Shown here in pieces: positions 23,550 through 35,600 of a stretch of DNA of 64,000 nt; position 1 is the first letter of the stretch; each line of letters opens with the position of its first letter. The DNA lies in the NCBI GenBank assembly GCA_030386875.1, contig CM059562.1, positions 73,840,201-73,904,200 on the forward strand, written 5' to 3'. The notes beneath the pieces are model-generated. The model did not search any database. It had not been told where the DNA came from and saw nothing but the letters and a program-made list of their open reading frames with translations. Position numbers and translations under genes: made by a program. The stretch is from Morinoia aosen. Its lineage: Eukaryota; Arthropoda; Malacostraca; Amphipoda; Talitridae.

Positions 23550-23885
23550 GTGAGCGCTTGTAATATAGAAATGTCATGTCCCTGTTCAGTCTTGGTGAGA
23601 GCGCGCAATATAGAAATGTCATGTTCCTGTTCTGTCTTGGTGAGCGCTTGCAATATAGAAATGTCATGTCCCTCTTCAGTCTTGGTGAGCGTTTGCAATA
23701 TAGAAATGTCATGTCCCTCTTCAGTCTTGGTGAGCGCTTGCAATATAGAAATGTCATGTCCCTCTTCAGTCTTGGTGAGCGCTTGCAATATAGAAATGTC
23801 ATGTCCCTCTTCAGTCTTGGTGAGCGCTTTTGATATAGAAACATTACGCCTCTCGGCAACCTTGGTGAGGGCATACAATTCGAAA
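23541..23885 (+). repeat. 45-bp repeat copying the exon j donor (8 copies)
   Basis: Cttg|gtgag recurs eight times at about 45-bp spacing (23546, 23592, 23636, 23681, 23726, 23771, 23816, 23861). The unit spans the last exon bases (cagtcttg) and the donor (gtgagcgcttgcaatatag). Unlike the exon f array, the first unit has an in-frame TAA at 23562, so donors 2-8 would give a truncated product. Confidence 0.93.
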
Positions 23886-24352
23886 ATTTTTGTAGGTAAA
23901 CTACTATAGACATCTGCATTCGAAAAGGTCTTGCCTTTCAAATAAAGGAGATTCTTTATCCGTAAATTAGTAGTCCATGACTGGTCTCCTGGGAAAGCAA
24001 AACGTCCCATGAGGAGGGGGGGCTTTGCTCTCACCCTTAACTAGCCTCCCCGAGGCCCCGGAAATTTCTCACATCAGGTGTTTTAGTCTTCAATTAGTTT
24101 TGCGATTTCTTGTGCTCCGAGAGAAGAGACGCATCCAACAAGAGAATGGTTTTTCGTTCACAACCCGTATAGAATAGCCAAACGCTCTATCCTTTTTCTT
24201 TACTACAAGTTCGCTCATAAACGTATACCAAGAAAATCTTTCCGATGCCCATTAAGCAGATCGTCTTTTTGTGGCTGTCGTTATATGAAAACAAATTGGA
24301 TAGGTAAATTTTATTCAAAAAGAACTCAATTTTACCTTTTTTGCGTGTGCAG

Positions 24353-24526
24353 GTATTGTGGACAAGAGCGTGGAGCTTCTATCCGCGTCTCAAGACTCGT
24401 TAACCACGGAAGCAATCTTCGGTCTCGCGGAGTCCGCCAGCATCAGGCCGTGGGAGGAGTCGCAGATAAACGACTACGAGTACTGCCGCAAGAAGCACGC
24501 AGACGATGAAGAGGAGCAGCCGGATG
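24353..24526 (+). CDS. A2M constant exon k (MG6, before the bait)
   Basis: The exon has 174 nt, phase 1 in and phase 1 out. Acceptor ttgcgtgtgcag, donor gtaggg. It encodes (G)IVDKSVELLSASQDSLTTEA and ends NDYEYCRKKHADDEEEQPD, equivalent to human AVDQSVLLMKPDAELSASSVY. The C-terminal part is very acidic and enters the lineage-specific linker. Confidence 0.92.
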
Positions 24527-24750
24527 GTAGGGCTGAGCACATTTGATCCAAATTAGTTTATTTCGATCATTTTTAATCAAGCATGCATAGGAGGGAAGTG
24601 TTTGTTGTGCTGAAAGCCCGAATAATAGTTTTCCGGCCTTTGATGTAAATTTTTTGTAGCCATACGCTAAAAGAAAGTGATGTAATGATGAAATGATGTA
24701 CGGTAAAGGCTACTATATTAAATACTAGATCCATTTCGTCAGCGTCCCAC

Positions 24751-24979
24751 TTTACCCTTTAACGCCCACATTTTTTTACTCGTATTACCGTTATCACAAC
24801 CACTATCACTAAACCGACGATGGCATTAGGTAGTCACTGTTATCAAGATGTGGAAGGAACTGCCACTTGGCAGTGAAGTTCAAAGGACACATTAGTGAAC
24901 AAATTGAATAAGAAATACAATATATTATTGTTATTTTTGAAAGAGGACCGTACAGTCCACTTGGGCGTTAAAGGGTTAA
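24751..24979. mobile_element. 221-bp TTAA-flanked MITE, copy 2
   Basis: The element spans 24755-24975 with perfect terminal inverted repeats CCCTTTAACGCCCA / TGGGCGTTAAAGGG. The right flank is TTAA and the left TTTA, a decayed TTAA duplication. It is about 93% identical by eye to 4926-5146 and in the same orientation. Confidence 0.88.
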
Positions 24980-25880
24980 AGGGAGAAATCAACTTTACTT
25001 GTCGCTCCACGCTCGTCTTTGCTAGACTTAGGTTACAGTGTCCCAAGATGAGTTGTGTAGTCTTTGTTGTATGCAAAGAGTAATATGTAATGCGAGTCGT
25101 GACAAGGTGAGGGGAGTTTAGTTTTGGAAAAACGGAATGGATTGTGAAAAAACTGAAAATTGTGAAAACTGACAATTCAGAAAAACTTTATGGATTGTGG
25201 AACCTATACTGCTCTGGTCTGGATGTGATAGTTATTCATGTTAGGAGACACTGGGCTCCACGGTAGTGTTTTACTGAACCAAAAAATTTCACTCATCTTT
25301 GTGATAATGGTCAGAAGGCGTTTGCCTTGGTTCAAAATGAGGTGTGCTGAAGTGGTTTGGATGCTTCCAAGTTGAACGAGCAAACTCGGATTTTGCACTG
25401 ACTTTTCAGCCTCACCTGAGTATGCAGGGTGGGTGATTAAGTGTTCATATAGAACTGACAAGTTCGACTAAATGGGAATGTAATATTCAGAAATAACCTG
25501 AAGTGTTTTTCTGCTCGGCAAAAGTAATCCTGCAAGAGCTGTTCATGGGATGAGCCAAAGCTTGCTTGAAGAAATTGATCTTAAGGACAAGGTGGAGAGT
25601 AAAATGATATTCCCCGGAGTTCGGATGAAGCAATCTTCTGCAGCCTTGTCTACTGTAATTATCATAAAGCCTGGAACTGTAGAATACTCTCACTGATTTC
25701 TATGGGGAATAAATCACGTTCCAAAATGATTAGAGTTAGCAGTAACTCAGTAATTCAATCGCTAAGCTTTGCAGAATTTTTTTTTTTCGTTCAGCTTAGC
25801 AACTAGTTTCTTACATTGTTGTCGAATTCATTTATAATTTTAAAACCTTGTCTGATTTAACTTTTAACACTTTTTCGAAT
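24980..25880. other. Intron, nothing recognised
   Basis: About 900 bp without credible exons or transposon ends; small ORFs on both strands show no family. Confidence 0.55.
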
Positions 25881-26062
25881 CTGGTTCGATAGTTCCTGTT
25901 CCCCTACCAAACCCGATACCCGGTCCGATGCCTATTCCCATGCTGTTTTTTTGAAGTCTCGTCTGATTTAATTTTTTACACTTTCCAGGTCCCTCTCCTG
26001 GTCCGATTCCCGTTCCCTTACCAAACCCGATACCCGGTCCGGTGCCTATTCCCATGGCTGAT
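25865..26062 (+). repeat. Tandem duplication of the exon l acceptor and exon start
   Basis: Two copies of about 115 bp each run from 'gtctgatttaa' through the acceptor to ccaaacccgatacccggtcc and cctattcccatg. The downstream copy keeps the acceptor cactttccag|gtccct. In the upstream copy the same place reads cactttttcgaatctgg, so the AG is lost and this half-exon is dead. Confidence 0.85.
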
Positions 26063-26266
26063 GAGCCCATGGTCGTGGACGAGCCCGCAGCTCCAGAGGA
26101 AGAAGACATGCTCATCACAGAAGGCACTCCCGAGCTCGGCAAAGAAGATCCCTCCCCCGTCGTCGATGAAGAGGCACCCCCTGCACGCAGGAAGAGGTCC
26201 TTCATACCGGGACGTATACCGGGATATTACTCCGCTGATCTCGTCGATGCCCTCAAAATGTTCGAC
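25989..26266 (+). CDS. A2M constant exon l (linker with furin-type RRKR site)
   Basis: The exon has 278 nt, phase 1 in and phase 0 out. Acceptor acactttccag, donor gtgagt. The first 21 codons form a Pro/Gly repeat (PSPGPIPVPLPNPIPGP). An acidic linker follows (DEPAAPEEEDM), then PPARRKRSFIPGRIPGYY at 26177-26230 and DALKMFD, matching the human FLEDMGLKAF helix. RRKR at 26186-26197 fits the furin consensus R-X-K/R-R and would split the chain about 45 residues before the bait. That agrees with the two-chain form reported for tick A2Ms; cleavage is inferred, not shown. Confidence 0.9.
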
Positions 26267-26329
26267 GTGAGTCATGACGCTCGGTTGAAACGAGTTTGTT
26301 ACCTTAAAGACGGACGTCTAAAGGGGTGA

Positions 26330-26450
26330 AAGATAAAGGTTAGCCAGGAAACGGGGTGGAAGGGGTGAAGATTAGCCAGGAAATGGGGTGGAAGGGGTAA
26401 AGGTCAGCCAGGAAAAGGGGTGAAAGGGGTGAAGGTTAGCCAGGTTCATG
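26330..26450 (+). repeat. Short G-rich tandem repeat
   Basis: Three to four units of about 35-40 bp with ggttagccaggaaa and ggggtggaaggggtgaag, just after the exon l donor. Confidence 0.75.
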
Positions 26451-26579
26451 TATCCTATGCTATAGGGACTCGCGCGCCCAGGGAGGATATCCTGTTAGAT
26501 TACCTGAACTATACATAGGCTTTTGGGACTTCTGTTTTCCGTGCCCGCTTGGCTTCTTTTAGTTTCCATGCCTTCTTTG

Positions 26580-27058
26580 TAATCTCTTCATTTTTTATTA
26601 TTCTTCTTCTTCTTTTTTTCTTCTTCTTCTTCTTCTTTTTTTCTTCTTCTTCTTCTTCTTTTTTTATTCTTCTTCTTCTTCATTTTTTATTCTTCTTCTT
26701 CATTTTTTATTCTTCTTCTTCATTTTTTATTCGTCTTCTTCATTTTTTATTCTTCTTAGTCTCCATTTTTTATTCTTCTTCTTAATTTTTTATTCTTCTT
26801 CGTCTCCATTTTTTATTCTTCTTCGTCTCCATTTTTTATTCTTCTTCGTCTCCATTTTTTCTTCTTCTTCTTCTTCTTCATTTATTCTTCTTCTTCTTCA
26901 TTTTTTATTCTTCTTCGTCTCCACTTTTTATTCTTCTTCTACTTAATTTTTTATCCTTCTTCTTCTTCATTTTTTATTCTTCTTCATTTTTTCTTCTTCT
27001 TCTTCATTTTTTATTCTTCTTCTTCTTCTTCATTTTTTATTCATCTTCTTCCTTCATA
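26580..27058 (+). repeat. Polypyrimidine low-complexity array before exon m
   Basis: Nearly 480 bp of ttcttcttc and cattttttattcttctt units, ending 50 bp before the exon m acceptor. The 78-residue ORF inside it is a low-complexity artefact. Confidence 0.9.
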
Positions 27059-27108
27059 ACTTGCCGTTTCTTTCTTACTCCATGTTTACAAGGAATTTAT
27101 TTTTTCAG

Positions 27109-27172
27109 GCCGCTGGAGTGCATGCGATCTCGGACCTGACGATGGAGACCAGACCATGCAGACGCCATTACG
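27109..27172 (+). CDS. A2M constant exon m (last constant exon before the bait)
   Basis: The exon has 64 nt, phase 0 in and phase 1 out (TAC G|gtgaga). Acceptor attttttcag. It encodes AAGVHAISDLTMETRPCRRH, equivalent to human GLKAFTNSKIRKPKMCPQ, with the conserved cysteine just before the bait. It leaves a single G that every bait exon must complete with two bases, and all twelve can do so. Confidence 0.93.
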
Positions 27173-27955
27173 GTGAGACTTACATATTCCTTCCATTTAA
27201 TTTCCTGCATCGTAATTTGGTGACCTTGTTTCAGGGTTTTTATGATAAAAAATCTACCCATGCTGTGAAATGTGATATGATCTCGCTGAGTTCCCTGGTC
27301 TGAGTTTCCAAGAAAAGATCCACCTGAGACTCTGGTGTTTAATATTTTCCCGTCAACATAATCTGATATATTTTTGTTTACTGCCCCGATATTTTCTGCG
27401 ACTGTAATCGGAAGTTTGCTTCGATAGTGAGTGAGCTTTTTTCTATGCTATCCTAATATCAAAGCTAGAAATAGATTTGTGACATGAGAATCAAAATATT
27501 TCATTGTGTCAATGACATATCTGAATATTTTTGTCGGTTGTGCACTCTAAACTATCAATTTTATATTTTCTCCTTCAAATGTCAGTGCCCTCTTCTTGCC
27601 CATTTGTTCACTGTATTTTAGACTGTCAAAACGATTAGTATCAGTTTTCTTCTCCTAGCTTTGTTACAACGATCACGTGGAAGTCTTCATGACGTCCATT
27701 GTGCTAAGAGTTTCGCTTGTCGCTTTGTATTGAACATTGTTGGACAGTTCTTTTTTAGGGTGATATCTCCCACTGTGATTAAATTGATGTACAAGTACTA
27801 AGTGGTGAAATATAACATGGTAAAGATTACAATTTACCGCTATATTGTTAGGTGATGGCGATATTACAACTGTGCGAACAGAATGGGTTTCGTAAACAAT
27901 TAAAATGATCACACCTAAAGTAAAGCAAACCATGAGAACGCAGATGCTGTTACAG
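27173..27955. other. Intron before the first bait exon, nothing recognised
   Basis: AT-rich; no transposon or additional exon recognised. A minus-strand ORF (28059-27673) has no recognisable family. Confidence 0.55.
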
Positions 27956-28175
27956 TGAATTTTACTTACTTGGTTAAAGTGTTCTTGGAGCTGGACGATG
28001 GGAGCCCCTTTGAGGAAATGACAGATAGCATCATGGTGGAGGATGCTAAGGTCGCCCACCTAGCCCCAGTGCCTGTCCTGGAGAAGGAGGCACCTCACGA
28101 CGGTGGTCTTGACTTAAAGGGCAGCACTCGATCTTTCTTCCCAGAGACCTGGCTCTGGGAGATCGTGATGCTTGC
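27956..28175 (+). CDS. Alternative bait exon 1
   Basis: The exon has 220 nt, phase 1 in, phase 2 out. Acceptor gatgctgttacag; an in-phase alternative lies 24 bases downstream (ggttaaag). Donor gtctgt. The bait is acidic (FLELDDGSPFEEMTDSIMVE) and leads to STRSFFPETWLWEIVMLA, with Phe replacing the usual Tyr of the anchor. It is nearest to the constant exons. Confidence 0.85.
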
Positions 28176-28774
28176 GTCTGTAACCTATCCCTATTTTGTT
28201 TAGATTTAAAGCCTCCTATCCAGTTTTTGCATTGATTTTAAGACGGCTCGCCTTTTGACTTAGGGTTGTATGCGGTAGTTTTTTCGTGCCTCAGACTTCC
28301 AGGTAAATTGCCGTTATTGTTAAACTGGACCTAACGTATTCCTGCAGCTTTTTATTTCGGGGGGGTTCACTCGGTCAGGAGTTCCTTTTACACTTTGATC
28401 TTACATCGGAGCTGTTCTCTCTAATTCCTCTCGTGAAGTAACATTTGTACGTCGAAACAACCATGCAAAACTTTTAATAGGTTGTTATGGTTTTTGGTGA
28501 CAACTTAATGACATTAATGCATTGGGATTATTAGTTGTCATCATTGGTAAATTACCAAAGTATGTGAAAAAAATCGGATGTGAATCACTTATATTAAGCA
28601 TCTTGAACGTTAGCTATCGACAAATTTTATTTTCTATCGTCCATCAAGTATCTCATTGAGAAAATTTCCCCTTCCACACACTATACGTAAGTCAACTTCA
28701 CGGTTTCCACTAGTCAACTTGAAGGCTAAAAAAATCTGACGCGACCTAACTAAAATCGGGTCTTATATTATCAG

Positions 28775-28982
28775 AACCTATTACAGCACCTATCGCAATT
28801 ACGCCGAATGTGGAAGATTTTTCTCTGGAGTCGGTGGCCGTTTCGGGAGATATACTCCCAGTACAACAACAAGGAGCCGTAGATGTGCTTGCGGCACGCC
28901 CAGCAGCAGCCGCGGCAAAGACTGAACTCGACAGTCGTACTTATTTTCCTGAGACTTGGCTTTGGCAGCTCCATACAGTGCC
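28775..28982 (+). CDS. Alternative bait exon 2
   Basis: The exon has 208 nt, phase 1 in, phase 2 out. Acceptor tatattatcag, donor gttagt. It encodes PITAPIAITPNVEDFSLESV, an Ala-rich stretch (AARPAAAAAKTELDSR) and the anchor TYFPETWLWQLHTVP. The single Arg and Lys in the Ala-rich part are likely bait cleavage positions (inference). Confidence 0.9.
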
Positions 28983-29840
28983 GTTAGTATCACCTGTGTT
29001 CAAGTCCGTCTTCACGAACCTACCTTCATCTGTATATTATCTAAACCACTCTTGCCGTCTTCATTCTGTGCTGAGATAGATACTCATAAGAAACAGCTTT
29101 CAAGACTTGTCGGAGTGCTACTTGTGTTTTCATCGTTTTATAGAATTCTTGTATTGGCGTCAAAGGTGACATCTTGTATGGTCATTTTTCTTCGCTGAAA
29201 TAACATTCACTAATCAAAATTCACATGTCTCATTCCTGCGTATTTTGGGTTATTTTGGTCTTTTCTTTCTGTTGAGCTTTCTTTGAAACTTAGCACGTGC
29301 TGCGTAAGTTTTCTTTGCAGCCAAATGTTATCCAAAAATTATATGTACAGTTCAATACAGAGCTTATGCTAACATTTGTTGAACTCCAAGGTTATTTCTT
29401 TACTCTTCCGGGGCGTTGACTTTTTCTTCTCTAAGAGATATCCAATCTTTGGTTTATATTGACATTTAGCCTACATGTCTTTATGCTAATTCAAATTCTA
29501 TTTTTTTGTGGCGATAATATTTTGAACGAAATGATGCGAGTCATCTGAAAGGACCAGCAAATTTTCTTTAGCGTATCTTCCATATATTCTTTATTCTCAT
29601 TGTTTTAAAGCAGGTAAAAATGTGTTGTATAGAATGGGGGTGCTCTGTATCATGCCTGCAATTTATGATAACGCTACTATGAAGCCATGAAAATTTCAGA
29701 TGAAGAAGATAAATGTGCTCCACTTGAGCAGGGTGTGCTAACGTGAAAAAAATAATCATGCGTTCTTTGTTAGCCCAGATGGTGAAATTAGTAAGGGTCT
29801 ATTCAACCTGACTTTATTTACCTCATATGTCATGATCCTG
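28983..29840. other. Intron, nothing recognised
   Basis: AT-rich intron between bait exon 2 and duplicated segment A. Confidence 0.5.
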
Positions 29841-32002
29841 AATATCGTCGCCTCATGCTTTTTTGATCATGCATGTTCCCGAGTATGTCATAGAATTTTG
29901 AAATCGCGGTAATCTTGCGTTTCATTTTTGCATAAGAACGTCACTTATTGAGTTCCATTATGTTCAGTTGGGATTTTTTGTATAAATCCAAAAAAATTCG
30001 AGTCGCTTGTTGCGCCTCATACACGTAAAGCAGGTCGCATCCTTCTTAAATGCTCAGGGGAATAAAACGTATAGCTATTTATTAAATTCTAAGTGCGTAA
30101 ATTACATTAGAATCTCTGAGCGTAAGTGCTCTATTTGCTGAAATGACGTAGGATGCGTTGAAATGCCAGCGACGTCGTGAAACTGCTATCTTTTGCACAT
30201 ATTTCTTAAGCACGATTATCTTATTCAAGTTAGACTTTAAAACCATTAAATCGCACGATTTTTTAAATCTTAGTCGTTAACCTTTATTTTATGTATAGTT
30301 TTTTGTCATAATCAGTACTATCTTCGTTGATCCTAGATTCAGTCTCAGCAAATGCATAACCGAAGATAAAAACATCGTTTCTGATCACTTATTTCTTGCA
30401 GGTTAAAGCTTTTTATCCTACGAGTAGATACAGATAGTAAGTTAAAAATCATTTCATAGAGGATTTTCCCTGTAACGTCTTCTATTCTTGCCCGTTTTCT
30501 ACAATCAGCAGATGAGCTGTCACCTCTCAGTGAAGGTACAGTCTGAGAGTATTCTTTGTCCCTACCACTGCCGTTGAGGGCTTGACAATCTTCTTTTACT
30601 ATTTTAGTTCGGACACTACTATTTGCAACTGAACAAGAGATGCCACGGCTGATCCCATTCTTGGAAATCGCCTTCAATCAAACTACAATTGGCATTAAAG
30701 CGCATGATTCGGATTCATTGACAATGTTAAAGCGAAAAAATACCAAAAATAGTTCCTCCACTCAAAAAATCGAAAAAAGGTTTCGCAGACCAGCTCCATC
30801 ATGAGTTAGTCAACTTTGGTAGCAAACAGTGCTAATTTCACATGTTTAACTTGTTAAAATAAAATGCTCTATTTCATCAATTTTCTGTTTTGACAAATGG
30901 ATGCGTAGAATTGAGAATCGTTTGAGACTTCATTCAATTATACTTTTAATCATACTGATAGAGCAGGCCACAATTTTTTCTATTTAGGTATTTATAACCA
31001 ATTTTTACCTCTACCTTTGCTGTGAGTTTTTTATAAATTTGCAATTTGAAAAATCAGTTGAGAATCGGAATGATTGATCGATGTTGTATGTACGGGAAAA
31101 TGGATTACGATGAGTTTTTATCGCAACGTTTTAAAGCTTTACCCTGAGAGTTTGTCTTCATTGTCCCTCATCATGATACTCGAATGATCTTTGTTTTGAT
31201 TTAGTCGTAGTTCATAATTTCATTGCATCAATAATTATTTCGTAAATAGTTTTTCATTCATGTCAATTTTTTTTAATAATTTGTGGGAACGTAAAAATGG
31301 GAAAAGTGGCCTATAAATCGTGAAGTGACCTCCCATTGTTACCTTTTTCTCAATTTCTTCAAGGTTCTAATTTTTCTTTCTTTTTTGTTACTAACATTGC
31401 TGTAAACTCTCCTGCAAAGTTTTGAAAATTAGAGAAAAAAGTGTACGCTAGAATAAATTGTCCTATGAACCTTCGTTCCAGCTCATGCATAAGTTTTTAT
31501 TTGAGACTTCTCGAGGAATACGAAGGATTCTCAACTTCTTTCTAAAGGCTTGTCAAATCTAAACCAGTTCCTAACTTGCTGCTGACATCAAAGCTGTAGA
31601 CGGGCTTTAGATTATTGGATACACTTCTGATGGATGGGTTCTCCATAGTTTCCGTTGGGAATGATAAGTTGCTCAAAGTTGGCTTTAGGCTCAGAGTTAC
31701 AAGAGATGAAAATGAATTTGATGCAAGAATTCGTGTCCTCTTTTTTAGTAAAGCAGACTTAATATTATATTTCTGCTTTTGCAAAGCCATCCGTTCCATT
31801 ACTTATGCGAATATGTGCTTAAACACCTTCGTGTTCGACGTTTCCTTCCTTTTAATGTTTGTAGTGTGATTTAATCTCTCTCGATTCAAGAAATCATTTC
31901 TTCAGATTGAATTCGTCGTAATTCATAAGTATAGTTGAAGCCATAATAGCAGGAGTTTTTAGCTGAAAATACATCATTTAATGTGACCCGTTTTCTCTGT
32001 AG

Positions 32003-32192
32003 GGAACGTCTTATATAAAGTTGCCGACCGCGGCGCACAAGCCGCCCCCATGGGACCTGTGCTAGAGACCGCCTTCGTACAGATGAGCGCCGCGCCCAAC
32101 CGCGGGTTCTCGGGGGCCGGAAGCGCCGTAACCAATGCCAATCCGCGCGTTTATTTTCCTGAAACTTGGTTGTGGCAGCTCCAGGAAATCCA
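32003..32192 (+). CDS. Alternative bait exon 3 (cassette A)
   Basis: The exon has 190 nt, phase 1 in, phase 2 out. Acceptor gttttctctgtag, donor gttcgt. It encodes NVLYKVADRGAQAAPMGPVL and ends ANPRVYFPETWLWQLQEIQ. Paralogue of exon 6 with the same length. The bait loop differs at five residues (for example PMGPVLET versus PAGPLLGT, RGFSG versus RGYSG) while the anchor is identical. Confidence 0.92.
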
Positions 32193-32617
32193 GTTCGTTT
32201 TCTACTGCTAATTTTGACCATCAGCAACCTTGCTATTCGCAAGATAGATGACGTGACTGCTGGTGACGCTTTTAATGTTTATTGCTAAAGTACTCTCTAA
32301 ACAATCTGTTCGCGTGTCACTAAGTTAGACTGCTAGCATTTCATTGAGTTTATCTTGTGCGCAGCAGAGGTTGCTCATGGTCTGTGGAGTTCATTGTCAG
32401 AGCTGTATTGTTTGAAGCTTGGCTTGCATGCGATAAAATGTCAGTTTTTAACAAGTCTTGTTGTGACTAAAGTTTTGTATTAACTCCTGCTTAGTTGCTG
32501 CAATTCGCCCACACTAACTGATGAGAGAAAACGTGGCACTAGATGCAGTCGTGTTTTTTTATCTCGTGTTAATCTCGCCGCGTCTACTTCAGGCTAATCA
32601 GAGTTTTTCGCCCCTAG

Positions 32618-32645
32618 GCACTATTTTGGCTAGCAGGATAACCAG
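32618..32645 (+). pseudogene. Orphaned 5' part of ancestral bait exon 4
   Basis: The acceptor tttttcgcccctag and following codons (TILASRITS) correspond to the start of exon 7 (SILASRITS). Directly after 'ataaccagc' the homology stops and a 7.2-kb insertion begins. The rest of the ancestral exon resumes at 39908. Confidence 0.85.
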
Positions 32646-35600
32646 CATAGACCGGGGCGGACCACACACACACACACACACAAACAAACACGCACACCGC
32701 AAAACCCCAAACCTTCACACTCTTACACACACTCCCACACAAACACACACACACACATGTAGGGCACACTTTGAAAAATAACCACAATTAGCCAACACAA
32801 CCAGATACACCATCGTCTCAAATCACAAACCGACATGTGCATTGTCTTGCAATTCAATTTATATGTTCAACTTTAAAACACCAACATCAATTCGTTTTAC
32901 AACAAAATACCAAAATAACATTGAAATAACATCATATTTACAGGTCTAAAATCATTTCACCAACCTCTTTTTACGAATAACTCATCCTTACCAAATCAAT
33001 CTGATGGCAAGTTCTATTCAACAATGACTACACCAATCACAATTTATCGAAAAAGAAATCGGTTTACCAATCACACCCGAATCTAACTCAACCTAAACTA
33101 ACCTAACTTAACGCAACCTAAACTAATCTAACCCAACCTAGTCTAATGTAACCTAACTTGAGCTATTTTATACTCACCTGACTTTATAACCAAATGTATC
33201 CTTTTTTTCGTTCCATTTTTGACCACTCTTATTTTATTCCATTTAACTTACCGTCCATCCATTCTTTCTCATCAATGTACCCAAAGTCATTCAAAATATC
33301 CTACTCAGAATGAAATACCTTCACCTAAATCCAAACTTGAAATTACATAAATCCCTAATAAAAAGCGCGACTGCAACTTTCTTTACAATATTCTATACAG
33401 AGTCGCGAAAGAATGACATTTTAAAATTAAATCCCGAATCAACCTAAGGTCGAACATGCTTAAAACCCCATCAGTATGATCGTTCATTCGACCAGAATAC
33501 ATTGAATATTACCTATAACCAATTTCAATTACATGAGCCTCATTCAAAATTTTACTTAAACATCCGGATGTCACGAGAAATGGGCCCTCCTCCTTGTTAA
33601 CACTTCATTAACAAGAAGAACAGGTTCTCGGAATTGAGGGAATGGCGCACCTCCAAGTTACATAAACAACACAAAATTAATGAATAATAATCGGCAATTA
33701 CAGTACATATACTAAAAAGAAAAGGTACTCACTGACGACAGCTGACCCACTTACAACGCGTTTCTGTGCGCATCTGAACTGCTGGAAGGCCTATTGCGAG
33801 GGAATGTATTAATACTGCTTCTAATATTGTGGGGCATGATACACAGGATGAACTATGCTTAACATTTATAATTTTCCAGCGATACGTCATACAAACATTA
33901 CTGAGCGTACACACAATGAATGGTGTTAGGAATGATGCCAATTAAGTAATGGAATCAAATAGCATACGTCAAATGACTTGCATCACATAATTATACTGAA
34001 ATATTGGCTAGCCGGCCGCCGCTAAGTTTACAAGAGTTACACATGAGAATTCATCTATCTTGTCCTATTTCTATCTCAGTTGTTCCAGCAGCACAGTGGG
34101 CAATGGTCACTTCAAACACAAACATTCGTCCGCGACTCGCTTCAGTTCAAAGGACTGCCTTATTCACTGTTCAGAAAATGTAGTGATGACGTTATTTTGC
34201 TTCTTCCGCTTCAGTATATTCACACGTCGATTTCCTTGCATTCGAGCTGATCAATCCTCAGACATATGACTCCGTCCCACCTGGCAAGACAAAATTTTAA
34301 CTTATTAATTATGATAGCACCCATTAAGCTCCCTTAAACCATTTCAATTTTGCATTACTGTATGCCAATAAATTTCAGACAATTTTATAAAAGAAAATCA
34401 TCTTTTCCCAAGAAACGGCTTCGCTCTTACCCTCCCCAGAGACGTTGCGCCTAAGTGTTCCATTAAATGATTCCCACGCTGCAAGTTTAATTTGCTCTTC
34501 TGCAAGTAAAACGAGAAAATGTATGAATTTCATGATCACATTTTGGCGTGAAACTTAGTATAATTTTCAATATACCCAATAACCACTTTTCATTATATCT
34601 ATGAGCACGTTTGTTACAGAGAACACACCCGCGTTTCATTTCTTATACTTCGCGTCGCGGCGTCGGTTGTAGAACTGCCTTTTGTTCATCCCCGATGCCT
34701 AGCGCCTTTTCTTGAGGGTTGTCCTCTGTCTCATATTCGGCCTGTAAGAATCCTCGGACCTTGACTGCGACCGCCTTCCCTCTCTTCTCATTGGTGGTCC
34801 CGCAGCTCGCCTTTATTTTTTCTTATCCTCATTGTTTCTCACGCTCTCACGCTCCAGCCCCTTCGAAAACGACCGTTGGTTTGCCGTCTCTCTCGGCCTG
34901 AGTGTCTCGATTTATGTGTGACTACAAGGCGACTTTGTTTTGCACATGGGTAGGCATTTTTCAGAACGTCTCAAGTTTCCCAAGGGCTCGCCCTAATGAA
35001 AAGATTTGCTAACACTACGAAATCGACCCCTCCAGAAACAACACACAATGTAAACAGACATCTTTTTGGGCTCTCGCATCTTATCGCGGCCTCCTAACAT
35101 TGCTGAGTCAAACATACGGCATAAAAACATACATGTTGAAGCGACCCTCCCGTGCTGCTGGGATTTTCTGAGATATTTCTAAGTAAGCCAAAAATTTATT
35201 ACACACAATTAAAATTTTTACCTAAATCCTCATTTTAATTCGCAAAATTGATTATTCTCAACAGATTCTCGACACGGTTAAAAAATATATGAAATTCTAT
35301 CCAAGCTGTTTGAAATTCCACCAAAGCCAGACGCACGAAAATTAGGCTTCCCGTAACCCACAAAAATTGCCACTTCTCATATCATAATAGATTACTCACT
35401 TTCGTATGAGAGAAATATCCTTTCGTTCTGAAAATTCATTTTAAACCTTCAACAGAAAACGCAAAATATTCACCAAATTTATGACACATCCAATTACTAT
35501 CAATAATTTCTCGAATGAACCCCTAAAACCCAATACTGTATAGATTTGTTTCCACCAATAGAGGATGCGAAAGAGAGTTAAATTTACATACATCAGATGG

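Noticed and set aside
26549-26785. 78-residue FFF/SSS-rich ORF
   Set aside because: Low-complexity TTC array in an intron.
27673-28059. 128-codon minus-strand ORF
   Set aside because: Overlaps bait exon 1 on the opposite strand; no recognisable family.
32521-32781. ORF running from the orphaned exon 4 start into HTHTHT repeats
   Set aside because: Reads the CA microsatellite of the insertion; no donor in the phase used by the other bait exons.
33085-33165. Internal telomere repeat (CCTAA/TTAGG)
   Set aside because: Only a degenerate, short CCTAA-rich stretch; common low-complexity sequence in arthropods.
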